From Citrobacter sp. Cu233 (GTDB lineage Bacteria; Pseudomonadota; Gammaproteobacteria; Enterobacterales; Enterobacteriaceae), in the NCBI RefSeq assembly GCF_030332225.1, contig NZ_JAOWIF010000035.1:310001-374000 (forward strand): 64,000 nucleotides of DNA, written 5' to 3'. The notes beneath the pieces were generated by a model, which saw only the letters and a list, made by a program, of their open reading frames with translations, was not told where the DNA came from and did not search any database. Within the stretch, counting starts at the first letter, position 1. Each line of letters starts with the position of its first letter. Below, piece by piece: positions 23,825 through 32,678 of the stretch. A program made the position numbers and the translations under genes.

Positions 23825-24733
23825 CTAGCCCTGCGCCAGCATGTCACACCGCGCCTTCACGGCATCGTGCAACAGGCGTACCGCCGTCGAAAGCTGTTTA
23901 CGATGTGGGCATATCATATTCAGTGGGACTTTTTCTCCCTGATAATCCGACATCAGCAGCGTCAATCGCCCTTCGCGCACATCTTCACTCACATCCAGCC
24001 ACGACTTGTACGCTATCCCCTCACCGGTAATCGCCAGCCGGCGGATCACTTCAGCATCGTCGCTCATAATGGTGCTGTTGACTTGCACACTGCTCACCTC
24101 ACCGTTGCGCGTAAACGTCCAGCGATCGTGCAGGCGCCCACGCAATACAAAGGTCATGGCATTCAGCTGTGCTAAATCATCCGGACATTGCGGCTCACCG
24201 TTTTGCAAAACCCACTCCGGTGAAGCCACCAGCACACGTCGGTTACCCGACGCCACGGGCAGCGCGATGTAAGACGCATCTTCTGTATTGCCGTAGCGAA
24301 ACGCCACATCGACGGGATCTTTGAAGACATCCGTGACCTGGTCGGAGAAAAAGATCCGCAGACGCAGCGCAGGATAACGGCGTCGAAACGACTGAAAAAC
24401 CGGCAGCAACAAATTCCGCCCGAGATCGGAAGGAACGGCAATTTGCAGGGTGCCTGAAATTTCATCTTCCGGCGTCTGGATTTTTTGTAACCCGGCATGC
24501 ATCACATCCAGCATCTGGCGGGCATAGGGCAACCAAACCTCGCCTTCCGGCGTCAGCCGCAGACTGCGTGTGGAACGGGCAAACAAGCGGATGGTCAGAG
24601 TGGATTCCAGACGCTTGATAGCAGAACTGACCTGAGCGGGCTGGACGCCAGCTTCGCGTGCGGCATCGCTAAAACTATTCAGCGCCGCGGCGCGGACAAA
24701 CAACGTGAGATCTTCAAGCCGGAACATTTTCAC
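23825..24733 (-). CDS. LysR-family transcriptional regulator
   Basis: Regulator of 302 residues: N-terminal winged helix (LTLFVRAAALNSFSDAAREAGVQPAQVSSAIKRLE) and a periplasmic-binding-protein-like effector domain from about residue 90. It is divergent from the MDR oxidoreductase gene at 24965, the usual arrangement for a LysR regulator and its target; that regulatory link is inferred. The effector is unknown. Confidence 0.92.
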   Translation of the reverse strand: MKMFRLEDLTLFVRAAALNSFSDAAREAGVQPAQVSSAIKRLESTLTIRLFARSTRSLRLTPEGEVWLPYARQMLDVMHAGLQKIQTPEDEISGTLQIAVPSDLGRNLLLPVFQSFRRRYPALRLRIFFSDQVTDVFKDPVDVAFRYGNTEDASYIALPVASGNRRVLVASPEWVLQNGEPQCPDDLAQLNAMTFVLRGRLHDRWTFTRNGEVSSVQVNSTIMSDDAEVIRRLAITGEGIAYKSWLDVSEDVREGRLTLLMSDYQGEKVPLNMICPHRKQLSTAVRLLHDAVKARCDMLAQG

Positions 24734-24811
24734 TCCCCGAGTATAAGTCCTGTCGCCATAGGGCTATTTTTCCCGTTCTGTTGCCGGTTTACCATCGAAT
24801 TATTCAACAGA

Positions 24812-24938
24812 TATACCCTAAATAATTCGAGTTGCGTAAAGGCGGCAAGGGAGTGAATCTCCTGGAGCATAGCGAACGATATGACCGGAGTGAGCGAGCG
24901 TTGCCAACGCATATGCAGCTTGAAGTATGACGGGTATA
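24812..24938. repeat. 127-bp intergenic palindromic repeat with terminal inverted repeats
   Basis: The element is bounded by TATACCC and GGGTATA. Its ends form an imperfect inverted repeat of about 24 bp (TATACCCTAAATAATTCGAG against TATACCCGTCATACTTCAAG). The interior (GGCGGCAAGGGAGTGAATC ... GTGAGCGAGCGTTGCCAACGC) is familiar from many enterobacterial intergenic regions. It behaves like a small non-autonomous palindromic element; a family name cannot be assigned with certainty. It sits between the LysR gene and the oxidoreductase gene. Confidence 0.7.
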
Positions 24939-24964
24939 AATAGATTCCTGTAACCGGAGAGACT

Positions 24965-25972
24965 ATGAAAGCCATCGCCATTACCCGCGCCGCAACCCAC
25001 GGCAATAACATTGAATTTTTACAAGAGATAGATCTGCCTGTTCCGGTCGCCACTGGGCATGACCTGCTGGTTGAAGTGAAAGCGATTTCCGTTAATCCTG
25101 TCGATACCAAAGTTCGCGAAGGATTCAATGCTGACGTGCCGCGCGTACTGGGCTGGGACGCTGTAGGTGTAGTGAAATCCGTCGGTGAAACGGTGACATT
25201 ATTCTCACCGGGTGATGAAGTCTGGTATGCCGGTGCGCTGGGTCGCGCCGGGAGTAACAGCGAATTTCAACTGGTTGATGAGCGTATTACCGCGCTGAAG
25301 CCGCAATCGCTGGATAACGCCTCTGCGGCGGCCCTGCCGCTGACCGCTATTACCGCATGGGAGATGCTGTTCGATCGCCTCGGCGTTGAGGAAGGTGGCA
25401 ATGAAAATGATGTTTTATTGATTGTTGGCGCTGCTGGCGGCGTCGGCTCCATTCTGACTCAACTGGCCAGTAAGATGACGAAAATGACCGTGATCGGCAC
25501 AGCGTCACGCGCGGAAAGCCAGAAATGGGTCCGTGAAGCGGGTGCGCACCATGTGATTGATCACAGCAAACCGTTAACGGATGAGCTGGCGCGGATAGGA
25601 ATCAAGGAGGTAACACACGTTGCCAGCCTGAATAATACCGAGCAGCACTACCAGCAAATCATTGATGCACTGGCTCCGCAGGGAAAACTGGCGCTGATCG
25701 ATGATCCGCAAATGCTGGATGCTCGTCCGCTAAAAGCCAAAAGTATTTCGCTGCACTGGGAATTTATGTTCACCCGTTCGATGTTTACCACCCACGACAT
25801 CATTGCACAGCACCAGTTATTAACGCGTGTAGCGCAACTGATCGACAGCAACGTGATCCGCACGACACTGGGCAAACATTTTGGTGCTATCACGGCGGAA
25901 AATGTGCAAAAAGCGCATGCGCAAATTGAAACGGGTCGTTCAGTTGGCAAGATTGTGTTGGAGGGGTTTTAG
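24965..25972 (+). CDS. MDR-family (zinc-type alcohol dehydrogenase-like) NADPH oxidoreductase
   Basis: Medium-chain dehydrogenase/reductase of 335 residues, quinone-reductase-like branch. Visible features are the GroES-like N-terminal domain (VKAISVNPVDTKVREG, GWDAVGVVKSVGE), a Rossmann motif VGAAGGVGSILTQLA and a C-terminal ETGRSVGKIVLEGF. The cysteine ligands of zinc-dependent alcohol dehydrogenases are missing, so it is probably a zinc-independent NADPH-dependent enone or quinone reductase despite the usual family name. The substrate is unknown. It is immediately followed by a monooxygenase gene with an overlapping ribosome-binding site, and both may be under the divergent LysR regulator. 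Confidence 0.9.
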   Translation: MKAIAITRAATHGNNIEFLQEIDLPVPVATGHDLLVEVKAISVNPVDTKVREGFNADVPRVLGWDAVGVVKSVGETVTLFSPGDEVWYAGALGRAGSNSEFQLVDERITALKPQSLDNASAAALPLTAITAWEMLFDRLGVEEGGNENDVLLIVGAAGGVGSILTQLASKMTKMTVIGTASRAESQKWVREAGAHHVIDHSKPLTDELARIGIKEVTHVASLNNTEQHYQQIIDALAPQGKLALIDDPQMLDARPLKAKSISLHWEFMFTRSMFTTHDIIAQHQLLTRVAQLIDSNVIRTTLGKHFGAITAENVQKAHAQIETGRSVGKIVLEGF

Positions 25973-25973
25973 A

Positions 25974-26279
25974 ATGTCAGAGGCTGAAATTATTTCCATT
26001 ATTGCGGTACTGAAAGCCAAACCAGGGAAAACCAACGCGCTAAAACAGGCGTTAACAGCGCTGTTACTCCCCACGCGTCGTGAGCCGGGAAATATTGAGT
26101 ATGACCTGTTCCAGTTGCGCGACACGCCGGATGTTTTTTACGTGCGTGAGTCCTGGCGCGGTCAGGCTGGGCTGGACGACCATATCGCTCTGCCGCATTT
26201 CCAGACGTTTATCCTGCAAATGAATGACCTGCTGTCCGAACCGCTACGTCTGGATTATCTGACCCCGATTGAGCCTTAA
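25974..26279 (+). CDS. Antibiotic-biosynthesis-monooxygenase (ABM) domain protein
   Basis: Protein of 101 residues made of a single ABM ferredoxin-like domain (IIAVLKAKPGKTNALKQAL, REPGNIEYDLFQ, ESWRGQAGLDDHI, PHFQTFI), similar to YgiN-type quinol monooxygenases. Such proteins act as small dimeric monooxygenases or quinone-metabolism enzymes. The start at 25974 follows GGAGGGG within the end of the oxidoreductase gene (one-base gap), so the two form an operon. A joint role in quinone or aldehyde detoxification is inferred. Confidence 0.9.
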   Translation: MSEAEIISIIAVLKAKPGKTNALKQALTALLLPTRREPGNIEYDLFQLRDTPDVFYVRESWRGQAGLDDHIALPHFQTFILQMNDLLSEPLRLDYLTPIEP

Positions 26280-26291
26280 TTTCTCTCCGGG

Positions 26292-26308
26292 CCCCCGCTT
26301 TGCGGGGG
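26292..26308 (+). terminator. GC-rich hairpin after the ABM gene
   Basis: CCCCCGC-TTT-GCGGGGG perfect 7-bp stem, 13 bases after the stop. It lacks a clear T-run, so termination may be inefficient. Confidence 0.6.
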
Positions 26309-26393
26309 ATATTCAGTCATGGCCTCCCTCGCCCCGCCTTCTCTGCTATGATGCCTGCACACAAATAAGACAAAACAACATGCAGAGGAAAAG

Positions 26394-27296
26394 ATGAGTT
26401 CCACCAGAAGAGGGATGATGAACGTCCTGATTGCCGCCGTATTGTGGGGAAGTTCAGGCGTTTGCGCGCAGTACATCATGGAGCAAAGCCAGATGTCATC
26501 GCAGTTTTTGACCATGACACGTCTGATTTTCGCCGGACTCATTCTGCTGATGCTCTCTTTTGTGCACGGCGACAAAGTGTTCTCCATTATCAAAAACCGC
26601 AAGGACGCCATCAGCCTGCTGATTTTTTCCGTGGTCGGCGCACTCACCGTACAGCTGACTTTTCTGCTGACCATTGAAAAATCCAACGCCGCCACCGCGA
26701 CAGTGCTGCAGTTTTTGTCGCCAACCATTATCGTGGCGTGGTTCTCTGTGGTACGTAAAGCGCGGCCAGGCATTTTAGTGTTAACGGCCATTCTGACCTC
26801 GCTTATTGGCACGTTCCTGCTGGTGACTCACGGCAACCCAACATCGCTGTCAATTTCTCCTGCCGCGCTATTCTGGGGGATCGCTTCAGCCTTTGCCGCC
26901 GCGTTTTACACCACTTACCCCTCTACGCTTATCGCCCGCTACGGTACGCTGCCGATTGTCGGCTGGAGCATGTTGATAGGTGGCCTGATCCTGCTCCCGT
27001 TCTATGCCGGAGAAGGAACAAGTTTCGTGGTCAATGGCAGTTTAATTCTGGCGTTTTTCTATCTGGTGGTGATCGGCACATCGCTGACGTTCAGCCTGTA
27101 CCTGAAAGGTGCGCAGATGATTGGCGGGCCGAAGGCGAGCATTTTGAGCTGTGCGGAACCGCTGAGTAGCGCGTTGCTGTCTCTGCTGTTGTTGGGCATT
27201 ACATTCACCCTACCTGACTGGCTGGGCACACTGCTGATCCTCTCTTCCGTGGTGCTGATTTCAATGGACTCCCGCCGCCGCGCCAAAGCGATTTAA
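26394..27296 (+). CDS. yicL: YicL, EamA/DMT-family transporter
   Basis: Inner-membrane protein of 300 residues with about 10 membrane helices in two EamA repeats, of the carboxylate/amino acid/amine transporter type. It is nearly identical to E. coli YicL over long stretches ([26 protein letters not shown], then LIARYGTLP). Substrate unknown. GAGGAAAAG precedes the start. Together with nlpA it marks the return to the conserved core downstream of selC; the E. coli neighbour setC is absent between the island and yicL. Confidence 0.95.
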   Translation: MSSTRRGMMNVLIAAVLWGSSGVCAQYIMEQSQMSSQFLTMTRLIFAGLILLMLSFVHGDKVFSIIKNRKDAISLLIFSVVGALTVQLTFLLTIEKSNAATATVLQFLSPTIIVAWFSVVRKARPGILVLTAILTSLIGTFLLVTHGNPTSLSISPAALFWGIASAFAAAFYTTYPSTLIARYGTLPIVGWSMLIGGLILLPFYAGEGTSFVVNGSLILAFFYLVVIGTSLTFSLYLKGAQMIGGPKASILSCAEPLSSALLSLLLLGITFTLPDWLGTLLILSSVVLISMDSRRRAKAI

Positions 27297-27324
27297 TACT
27301 CACCGGCGCGGCAACAGGCTATGA

Positions 27325-28143
27325 TTACCAGCCCGGAACCGCGCCGCCGTTAAAGATTTTCTCAGCCGCTTTCGCCACTTCCGGTGATTGATAAGATTGC
27401 AGGAATTCTTTCACATTCTCTGCATCTTTATTGTCTTCTCGCGTCACCAGGATATTCACGTACGGTGAATTTTTGTCTTCGATAAACACGCTGTCATGCA
27501 CCGGAGAAAGCCCGGTTTGCTGAATGTAGGTGGTGCTGATAATCGCCACATCCACTTTCTGATCGTCCAGCACGCGCGGCAGCTGCGCACCTTCCAGCTC
27601 CATGATATTCAGATGACGCGGGTTATCGGTGATATCCAGCGCTGTTGGCAGCAGGCCAGTATCCGCTTTCAGCGTGATTAATTTTTCTTTTTGCAGCAGT
27701 AACAGCGCCCGCCCGAGGTTAGTCGGATCATTAGGAATGGCAATCGTCGCACCGTCTTTCAACTCAGCAATGGTTTTGATTTTTTTCGAATAGCCGGCCA
27801 TTGGGAAAACGAAGGTATTGCCTACCGCCACCAGCTTATAGCCGTGCGCTTTATTATCTTGTTCAAGGAACGGACGATGCTGGAAGACGTTGGCATCCAG
27901 CTCACCGTGATTGGTTGCATCGTTGGGGAGCAGTGAACCACTAAATCCAACCAGTTCGACATCCAGGCCGTACTTCTCTTTAGCCACTTTCTTCGCAACT
28001 TCCGCGACATCCTGCTCTGCCCCGTTAATTACGCCGACTTTGATATGTTTCGCATCGCTGCTCTGCTGATCGCAACCAGCCAGCAGTAATCCCGCCAGCA
28101 ATACTGCCGTCCCGGCCCCGAAATGAGGTATCTTCAGTTTCAC
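27325..28143 (-). CDS. nlpA: NlpA inner-membrane lipoprotein, MetQ-like
   Basis: Lipoprotein-28, a substrate-binding lipoprotein of the MetQ/NlpA family with a minor role in methionine import. Lipobox LLAGC (residues about 19-23 of the mature-length form) followed by DQ: Asp at +2 is the classical inner-membrane retention signal. GTG at 28143 is chosen (AAGGA five bases upstream). This gives 272 residues, equal to E. coli NlpA. Convergent with yicL. Confidence 0.96.
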   Translation of the reverse strand: MKLKIPHFGAGTAVLLAGLLLAGCDQQSSDAKHIKVGVINGAEQDVAEVAKKVAKEKYGLDVELVGFSGSLLPNDATNHGELDANVFQHRPFLEQDNKAHGYKLVAVGNTFVFPMAGYSKKIKTIAELKDGATIAIPNDPTNLGRALLLLQKEKLITLKADTGLLPTALDITDNPRHLNIMELEGAQLPRVLDDQKVDVAIISTTYIQQTGLSPVHDSVFIEDKNSPYVNILVTREDNKDAENVKEFLQSYQSPEVAKAAEKIFNGGAVPGW

Positions 28144-28267
28144 GTTTTTATCCTTTTGAAATAACCGCCTGATGGCTAACAAAATGACTATAACGGGAAG
28201 GCCGCTGCGGTTTAAAAAACGAAAAAGCATCAGCAAGAAGAAAAAAGCATAACGGGAAAAAGATAAA

Positions 28268-28571
28268 TTAGTCGGAGGATGCCGTTAGTTCATCAATTGA
28301 AAGCCCGGTGATAATTAGCACCAGTTCACGATCGATCCCCTTCTCAAGCATGGCATGGGCTATCCGCAACGCTTCGTCCTGTTTGCCCTCGAGTTTGCCT
28401 TCTAGCAATCCCTTTTGCAGTCCTTTTTGCAGTCCTTCCAGCAAGCCACTGCGATGAGCTACCAGACTGCACCAGGTAATTAAATAGCGTTTCTACCTGG
28501 CTGTCATTAGCGAGTCCCTTAATCAGCAGGGTAACGAGTTTATCCACCAGCACCATCAGGGAACTTTTCTA
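28268..28571 (-). pseudogene. Remnant of an Rpn-family nuclease (C-terminal part, frameshifted)
   Basis: On the minus strand, one frame encodes LMVLVDKLVTLLIKGLANDSQ and runs off. A neighbouring frame carries GLQKGLQKGLLEGKLEGKQ followed by HAMLEKGIDRELVLIITGLS and a stop at 28268. These are the two consecutive C-terminal segments of recombination-promoting nuclease / putative transposase (PD-(D/E)XK) proteins, joined by a frameshift near 28465. The catalytic N-terminal part is missing, so the gene is dead. Confidence 0.75.
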
Positions 28572-28646
28572 TCTGCGAGGTGCTTTGGCGGATAACTACA
28601 TGCTTTTACAATGTATTCTTTTTCAGGGAATGGTGTTCGCAAAAAT

Positions 28647-28676
28647 GCCCGGTGGCGCTTACGCTTACCGGGCCTA
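28647..28676. repeat. REP-type palindrome
   Basis: GCCCGGTG...TACCGGGC with the typical interior GGCGCTTACGCTTACC, as in enterobacterial REP/BIME units. It lies 30 bases after the dgaF stop and may stabilise the 3' end of the operon mRNA. Confidence 0.75.
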
Positions 28677-28705
28677 CTTTTGTACGCTATCCGGCGATAG
28701 CAACA

Positions 28706-29449
28706 TCACACCAGATCTTTCACTATTTCCATTAACCTGACGACATCTTCAGGTCGGGTATTACCGGTATGTGGATCGATAATCGAGCTGTAAACATGCG
28801 GCATGACGCGTGGTACTCCCGCCTGCAGACAGGTTTGCAGGATAACGCCGAAGTTATCAAGATCGATTCCACCGGTCGGTTCAATCAATGTCATGCCGTT
28901 TCGCGCCGCGGTCGTCGCCAGTGCGTACAGCTCTGGCAGTGACTGTTCACCGCCCATCGGGAAGAACTTCGCCGCGTGCGCGCCGCAATCCTGCATCATA
29001 CGTACCGCCGCATCACACGAAACGCGGGCTGGTGTGCCCTGGCTGCTACTGACGCCGGTTGAGATCAACACCTCCCCCGGCGTGCCCGTCGGGCTGACTA
29101 ACGCGTTGATATGGGTATGTTCACCGCCCGTTGCCGCCAGCGCCCCTGCCGCAAACCCACAGCCGGTAAAGGTCTGATTGACGTGTGCCGGATGGACCAG
29201 TGATGCAATCATTGCCGCTTTGTAATACTGCGCCGGATCGCCCGCCCCCAGCCCTACAGAAATTGACGGCACATCTTCCATCCAGCGTTTAACTTCGCGG
29301 CCCCCCTCCTCAACTGAAGCAAATTGTGCGGAAAGTATGCCGATCACCGCATGGCCTCCGGCAGCATCATAGATCTCCCGGGCATTAGCGATATCCTTCG
29401 CCAGCACGTTAATCGCCACTTTATTATGATAAAAATTAATGTGCTGCAT
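28706..29449 (-). CDS. dgaF: DgaF, 2-keto-3-deoxy-6-phosphogluconate aldolase
   Basis: Last enzyme of the D-glucosaminate pathway: splits 2-keto-3-deoxygluconate 6-phosphate into pyruvate and glyceraldehyde 3-phosphate. The 247-residue protein carries motifs of the DgaF/KDGP-aldolase family (GIDLDNFGVILQTCLQAGVPRVMPHVYSS, KFFPMGGEQSLPELYALA with a likely Schiff-base lysine in AAKFFPMGG). ATG 29449 is chosen over the TTG at 29458 because AAGGAGA lies nine bases upstream. It overlaps the end of dgaE by 14 bases. Confidence 0.93.
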   Translation of the reverse strand: MQHINFYHNKVAINVLAKDIANAREIYDAAGGHAVIGILSAQFASVEEGGREVKRWMEDVPSISVGLGAGDPAQYYKAAMIASLVHPAHVNQTFTGCGFAAGALAATGGEHTHINALVSPTGTPGEVLISTGVSSSQGTPARVSCDAAVRMMQDCGAHAAKFFPMGGEQSLPELYALATTAARNGMTLIEPTGGIDLDNFGVILQTCLQAGVPRVMPHVYSSIIDPHTGNTRPEDVVRLMEIVKDLV

Positions 29450-30545
29450 GCTCTGCAATCTCCTTTAATCGTGCCACGATCAGCGCCATTTCCCCTTCGG
29501 CAAGCGTGCGCGGGTCAAGGCTAAAAACCCCCTGATGCAGGTTGTAACGGCGAGCGTAAATAGCGATATCACCACCGCGCAGCTGCGCTTCCACGGCATA
29601 AGCATCCAGCCCCAGCGCTTTCGCGTTTACCCGAATACGAATCCGCCAGATAGCGCGACCGGCCTCATCCTGCTCGATATCCGCATTCAATCCGTGAATA
29701 TCTGAAATCGCCGTTGCGACAGGCTGAAGCGCCTCGGCAGTCACCACGATCTGCCCCTGATGATAGTTTTCCAGCGCATACACCAGCCCGACCATATTCT
29801 CCTTGCCGATTTTCATCGCTCTGGCAATTCCGTGATGCTGGGCCTTACAGGCCGTAATCCATTGTTTCTTGCCGGTGATAAACCCGGACGTTGGCGCATT
29901 AAAGGCTTTTGCGCCGCTGTAGACCACCATATCGGCACCGCTCGCTACCCAGGCGTGCAAATCTTCCTCGGCGGCAGCATCGACAATCAGCGGCAGGTTA
30001 TAGACCTGCGCAACCTGCACAAAATCGGCAATGCTCAACATACCTTTCTGCACGCAGTGGTGCGATTTCACGTACAGCAGCGCGGCAGTATTGTCGTTAA
30101 TCGCGCTCTCCAGTTGCCAGCGAGCCACGAGATTACTTGAACCGACTTCCACCACACGTCCACCGCCTAAGCGGATCGCGCTGGTGATGGGTGCCCCGTA
30201 GTCAACGTTATGTCCGCGTAACATGACAACTTCATTCGCCATACCAGAGCTGTCCGGCATCAGCGTGACTCGCGCCCGGTCGCCGCGGGTAATGGCCGCA
30301 GCAACGGCGATAGCAATACCCGCCGACGCACACGAGGTGACATAGCTGTCTTCAGCGCCGGTATAGCGGGAAACCAGCTCACCGGTGCGGTCCACCAGCC
30401 GATCAATTTCAACAAAGGCCGACGCTGCTCGAGCGGTGGCTTGCATCACTTCCGGCGCAACGCTGGAAACACCCAGAATCGTCATCTTGCCGCAGGCGTT
30501 AATGACCTGTTTTAGGCCGAGTTGTTGATAGATATTCTGTGTCAT
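29436..30545 (-). CDS. dgaE: DgaE, D-glucosaminate-6-phosphate ammonia-lyase
   Basis: PLP-dependent enzyme related to selenocysteine synthase (SelA). It converts D-glucosaminate 6-phosphate into 2-keto-3-deoxygluconate 6-phosphate plus ammonia. 369 residues; the PLP lysine is probably K213 in VVYSGAKAFNAPTSGF, with DAAAEEDLHAW upstream. It starts three bases after the dgaD stop and overlaps dgaF, which fits a tightly coupled operon. Confidence 0.94.
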   Translation of the reverse strand: MTQNIYQQLGLKQVINACGKMTILGVSSVAPEVMQATARAASAFVEIDRLVDRTGELVSRYTGAEDSYVTSCASAGIAIAVAAAITRGDRARVTLMPDSSGMANEVVMLRGHNVDYGAPITSAIRLGGGRVVEVGSSNLVARWQLESAINDNTAALLYVKSHHCVQKGMLSIADFVQVAQVYNLPLIVDAAAEEDLHAWVASGADMVVYSGAKAFNAPTSGFITGKKQWITACKAQHHGIARAMKIGKENMVGLVYALENYHQGQIVVTAEALQPVATAISDIHGLNADIEQDEAGRAIWRIRIRVNAKALGLDAYAVEAQLRGGDIAIYARRYNLHQGVFSLDPRTLAEGEMALIVARLKEIAEHAAH

Positions 30546-30548
30546 GGC

Positions 30549-31409
30549 TTACAGCACTCCCAACAGCGAACAGACCACACTGAGCGCGACAATTGACAGC
30601 AAAATGGTGGTGTAACGCGGCCCTTTCTTCACCAGATAGAAGTAGATGGCGAACACCGCCGCCAGCGGTAACAGGCCGGGTGCAATAGAGTCGAGGATCT
30701 GCTGAACCACCACTTCAGAGCCTTTCAGGGCACTGAGTTTTAGCGGAGTGGTGATCTTGACGTAGCTTGCAGAAAGCGCCCCCATCATGATCAGACCCAG
30801 CACATTCGCACCGTAGATCAGTTCTTTAATTCGCCCCCCTTGCAGCAGGCCGATAATCGAATCACGTCCCAGCGTATAGCCTTTGTGAACCATGCCGTAG
30901 CTGATTGCCAACGTGATAGCGGGATAGAGAATTAGCGGCACAATACCGCCCATCGCGCTGCCATTCGCGGCGAACGGAATGAAAATAGCAATTAACAGCG
31001 GCATGACGGCGGCCCAGATGATGGAATCGCCCATCCCGGCGAGCGGCCCCATTAATCCGGTTTTAATCCCAGTGATGGAGGCATCGCTGATCGGCTCGCC
31101 ACGCGTTTTCTGCTCCTCCATCGCAATGGAGATCCCTTGAATTACCGCTCCGAACGTCTGCTCAGAGTTGAAGAAGTTCAGATGGCGTTTGAGCGCCTCT
31201 ACCTGCTCTTCTTTTTGCGGGTAGAGTTTTTTGATGATCGGCGTCATCGAGGCGCAGAAAATCAGGCTTTGCAAACGTTCATAAGAGCTGGACACTTCCG
31301 CACCCAGCCAGTAGATAAACCAGGCTTTGGTGATGTCTGCTTTGGTCAACGTGCCACTTTCGCGCGCACGTTCAACCAGTTCATGCTGCATTACGTCGCT
31401 GCTCATCAT
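30549..31409 (-). CDS. dgaD: DgaD, mannose-family PTS EIID component
   Basis: Membrane component IID of the D-glucosaminate phosphotransferase system. 286 residues, with the family signature GPLAGMGDSIIWAAVMPLLIAI and several membrane helices in the C-terminal half. The start (MMSS) overlaps the end of dgaC by four bases, so translation is coupled. It forms the membrane channel with DgaC. Confidence 0.95.
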   Translation of the reverse strand: MMSSDVMQHELVERARESGTLTKADITKAWFIYWLGAEVSSSYERLQSLIFCASMTPIIKKLYPQKEEQVEALKRHLNFFNSEQTFGAVIQGISIAMEEQKTRGEPISDASITGIKTGLMGPLAGMGDSIIWAAVMPLLIAIFIPFAANGSAMGGIVPLILYPAITLAISYGMVHKGYTLGRDSIIGLLQGGRIKELIYGANVLGLIMMGALSASYVKITTPLKLSALKGSEVVVQQILDSIAPGLLPLAAVFAIYFYLVKKGPRYTTILLSIVALSVVCSLLGVL

Positions 31410-32155
31410 GCTGCTCCTTCATTTTTCGCCAGACCTTTAATCAGGAAGGCCACGCAGGTTCCAAAGATTGCCATCGCCATGATGTCCACCTTCAGGTACA
31501 ACACTGCAAAGAAACCGCCGATAAACCACGGCAGCAGGCTCTTTTTACCGATCACCATAATAGTGATGGCGAAACCCAGCGCCGGCAGAATGCCGCCCAT
31601 AATTTCAAAGGAGTGCGTCAGCCAGTGCGGCATCAGCTTAAGGAAGCTTTCCACTACATCCTGACCAAAATAGTTAGCGGCGAACACCACCGGGAAACGC
31701 AGGACCAGGCCAAGTAATGCCGGATAAAGAAACGCACAGCGCATAATGCCCGCCATGTTTGCCGTTTCCGCATGCTTGTCGGCCATATGTACCCACGCCG
31801 CGTTTAACGTGCGGCGCAACTGATCGAGGAATACACCGATGACGCCAAACGGGATCGCCAGCGCGATAGCCAGGTTCGGATCCATACCGGCCTTCACGGC
31901 GATAGGAATTGAAATGCAGGCAGCCAGCGCTGGATCAGAGGGCACATTGCCGCCCGGTGTAGAAGTCACGCCGAGGTAGACCAACTGCATACCCGCGCCG
32001 ATGATCATTGCCGTTTCCATGTTACCCAACAGCAGGCCAACGAATACGGCAATCACTACCGGCTGTAGCAACATAGCGGAGAAGGTATAGCCAAGGCGTA
32101 ATCGGGCAAACCAGTAATACAACCCCATCAGGCTTGCAAAGACTAAAGTATCCAT
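31406..32155 (-). CDS. dgaC: DgaC, mannose-family PTS EIIC component
   Basis: Membrane component IIC. 249 residues, about 7-8 membrane helices, with the family motif GAGMQLVYLGVTSTPGGNVPSDPALA. The frame opens at a TTG (32176), but ATG 32155 (MDTLVFASLMG) gives the usual N-terminus. It lies between dgaB and dgaD, overlapping the latter by four bases. Confidence 0.95.
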   Translation of the reverse strand: MDTLVFASLMGLYYWFARLRLGYTFSAMLLQPVVIAVFVGLLLGNMETAMIIGAGMQLVYLGVTSTPGGNVPSDPALAACISIPIAVKAGMDPNLAIALAIPFGVIGVFLDQLRRTLNAAWVHMADKHAETANMAGIMRCAFLYPALLGLVLRFPVVFAANYFGQDVVESFLKLMPHWLTHSFEIMGGILPALGFAITIMVIGKKSLLPWFIGGFFAVLYLKVDIMAMAIFGTCVAFLIKGLAKNEGAA

Positions 32156-32180
32156 AATTAAGTACCCTGTTATCAAAGAA

Positions 32181-32666
32181 TTAGAATTTTCTCAGGATAT
32201 CGTCCAGCGACTGCGGCTTATCTTCCGGGATGGTCTGGAAGAACACCTGAATCCCACGATTTTTCAGGTCGCTCAGAATGCCGACGTCTTTTTCATCCAA
32301 CGTAATGTTCTGGAATACCGCTTTGCGGTTTGGCCCACCGCCCAGTCCCCCCACCTGAATAGTGGTGACGTCAAAGCCCAACTGGACCGCTTCCTGAACC
32401 GCCGCCAGGGAGGGGAACAGCACCAGAACCTTTCCGTCACCCAATTGATTCTCTTTCCAGGCAGCGGCAAAACTTTGGTTACCGAAGCAATCCACTTTGA
32501 TGTTCGGCGGCGCGGCCATCAGGTAGATGTTTTTCATAAACGGATCGGCATCCAGTTCATCGCTGACCACTGCAATCCGGTTTGCCTGGGATTGCCCGAC
32601 CCACTTTGTCACTACTTGTCCATGAATCAGACGGCTATCGATACGACATAAGACGATGTTTGCCAT
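32181..32666 (-). CDS. dgaB: DgaB, mannose-family PTS EIIB component
   Basis: Cytoplasmic IIB domain that transfers phosphate from DgaA to the incoming sugar acid. 161 residues. The phosphorylated histidine is H15 in RIDSRLIHGQVV, the invariant site of this family. AAGGAAG precedes the ATG. Located between dgaA (12-base gap) and dgaC. Confidence 0.95.
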   Translation of the reverse strand: MANIVLCRIDSRLIHGQVVTKWVGQSQANRIAVVSDELDADPFMKNIYLMAAPPNIKVDCFGNQSFAAAWKENQLGDGKVLVLFPSLAAVQEAVQLGFDVTTIQVGGLGGGPNRKAVFQNITLDEKDVGILSDLKNRGIQVFFQTIPEDKPQSLDDILRKF

Positions 32667-32678
32667 GATGTTTCTTCC

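Larger units (their letters stand above)
28144..28705. other. nlpA-dga gap: gene remnant and REP element
   Basis: About 560 bases without an intact gene. It contains the nlpA promoter region, a degraded Rpn-family gene (28268-28571) and a REP-type palindrome (28647-28676) just after the dga operon. Confidence 0.6.

Noticed and set aside
28647-28676. Rho-independent terminator of the dga operon
   Set aside because: The hairpin has the REP consensus interior and no dependable T-run on the minus strand, so it is recorded as a REP element.
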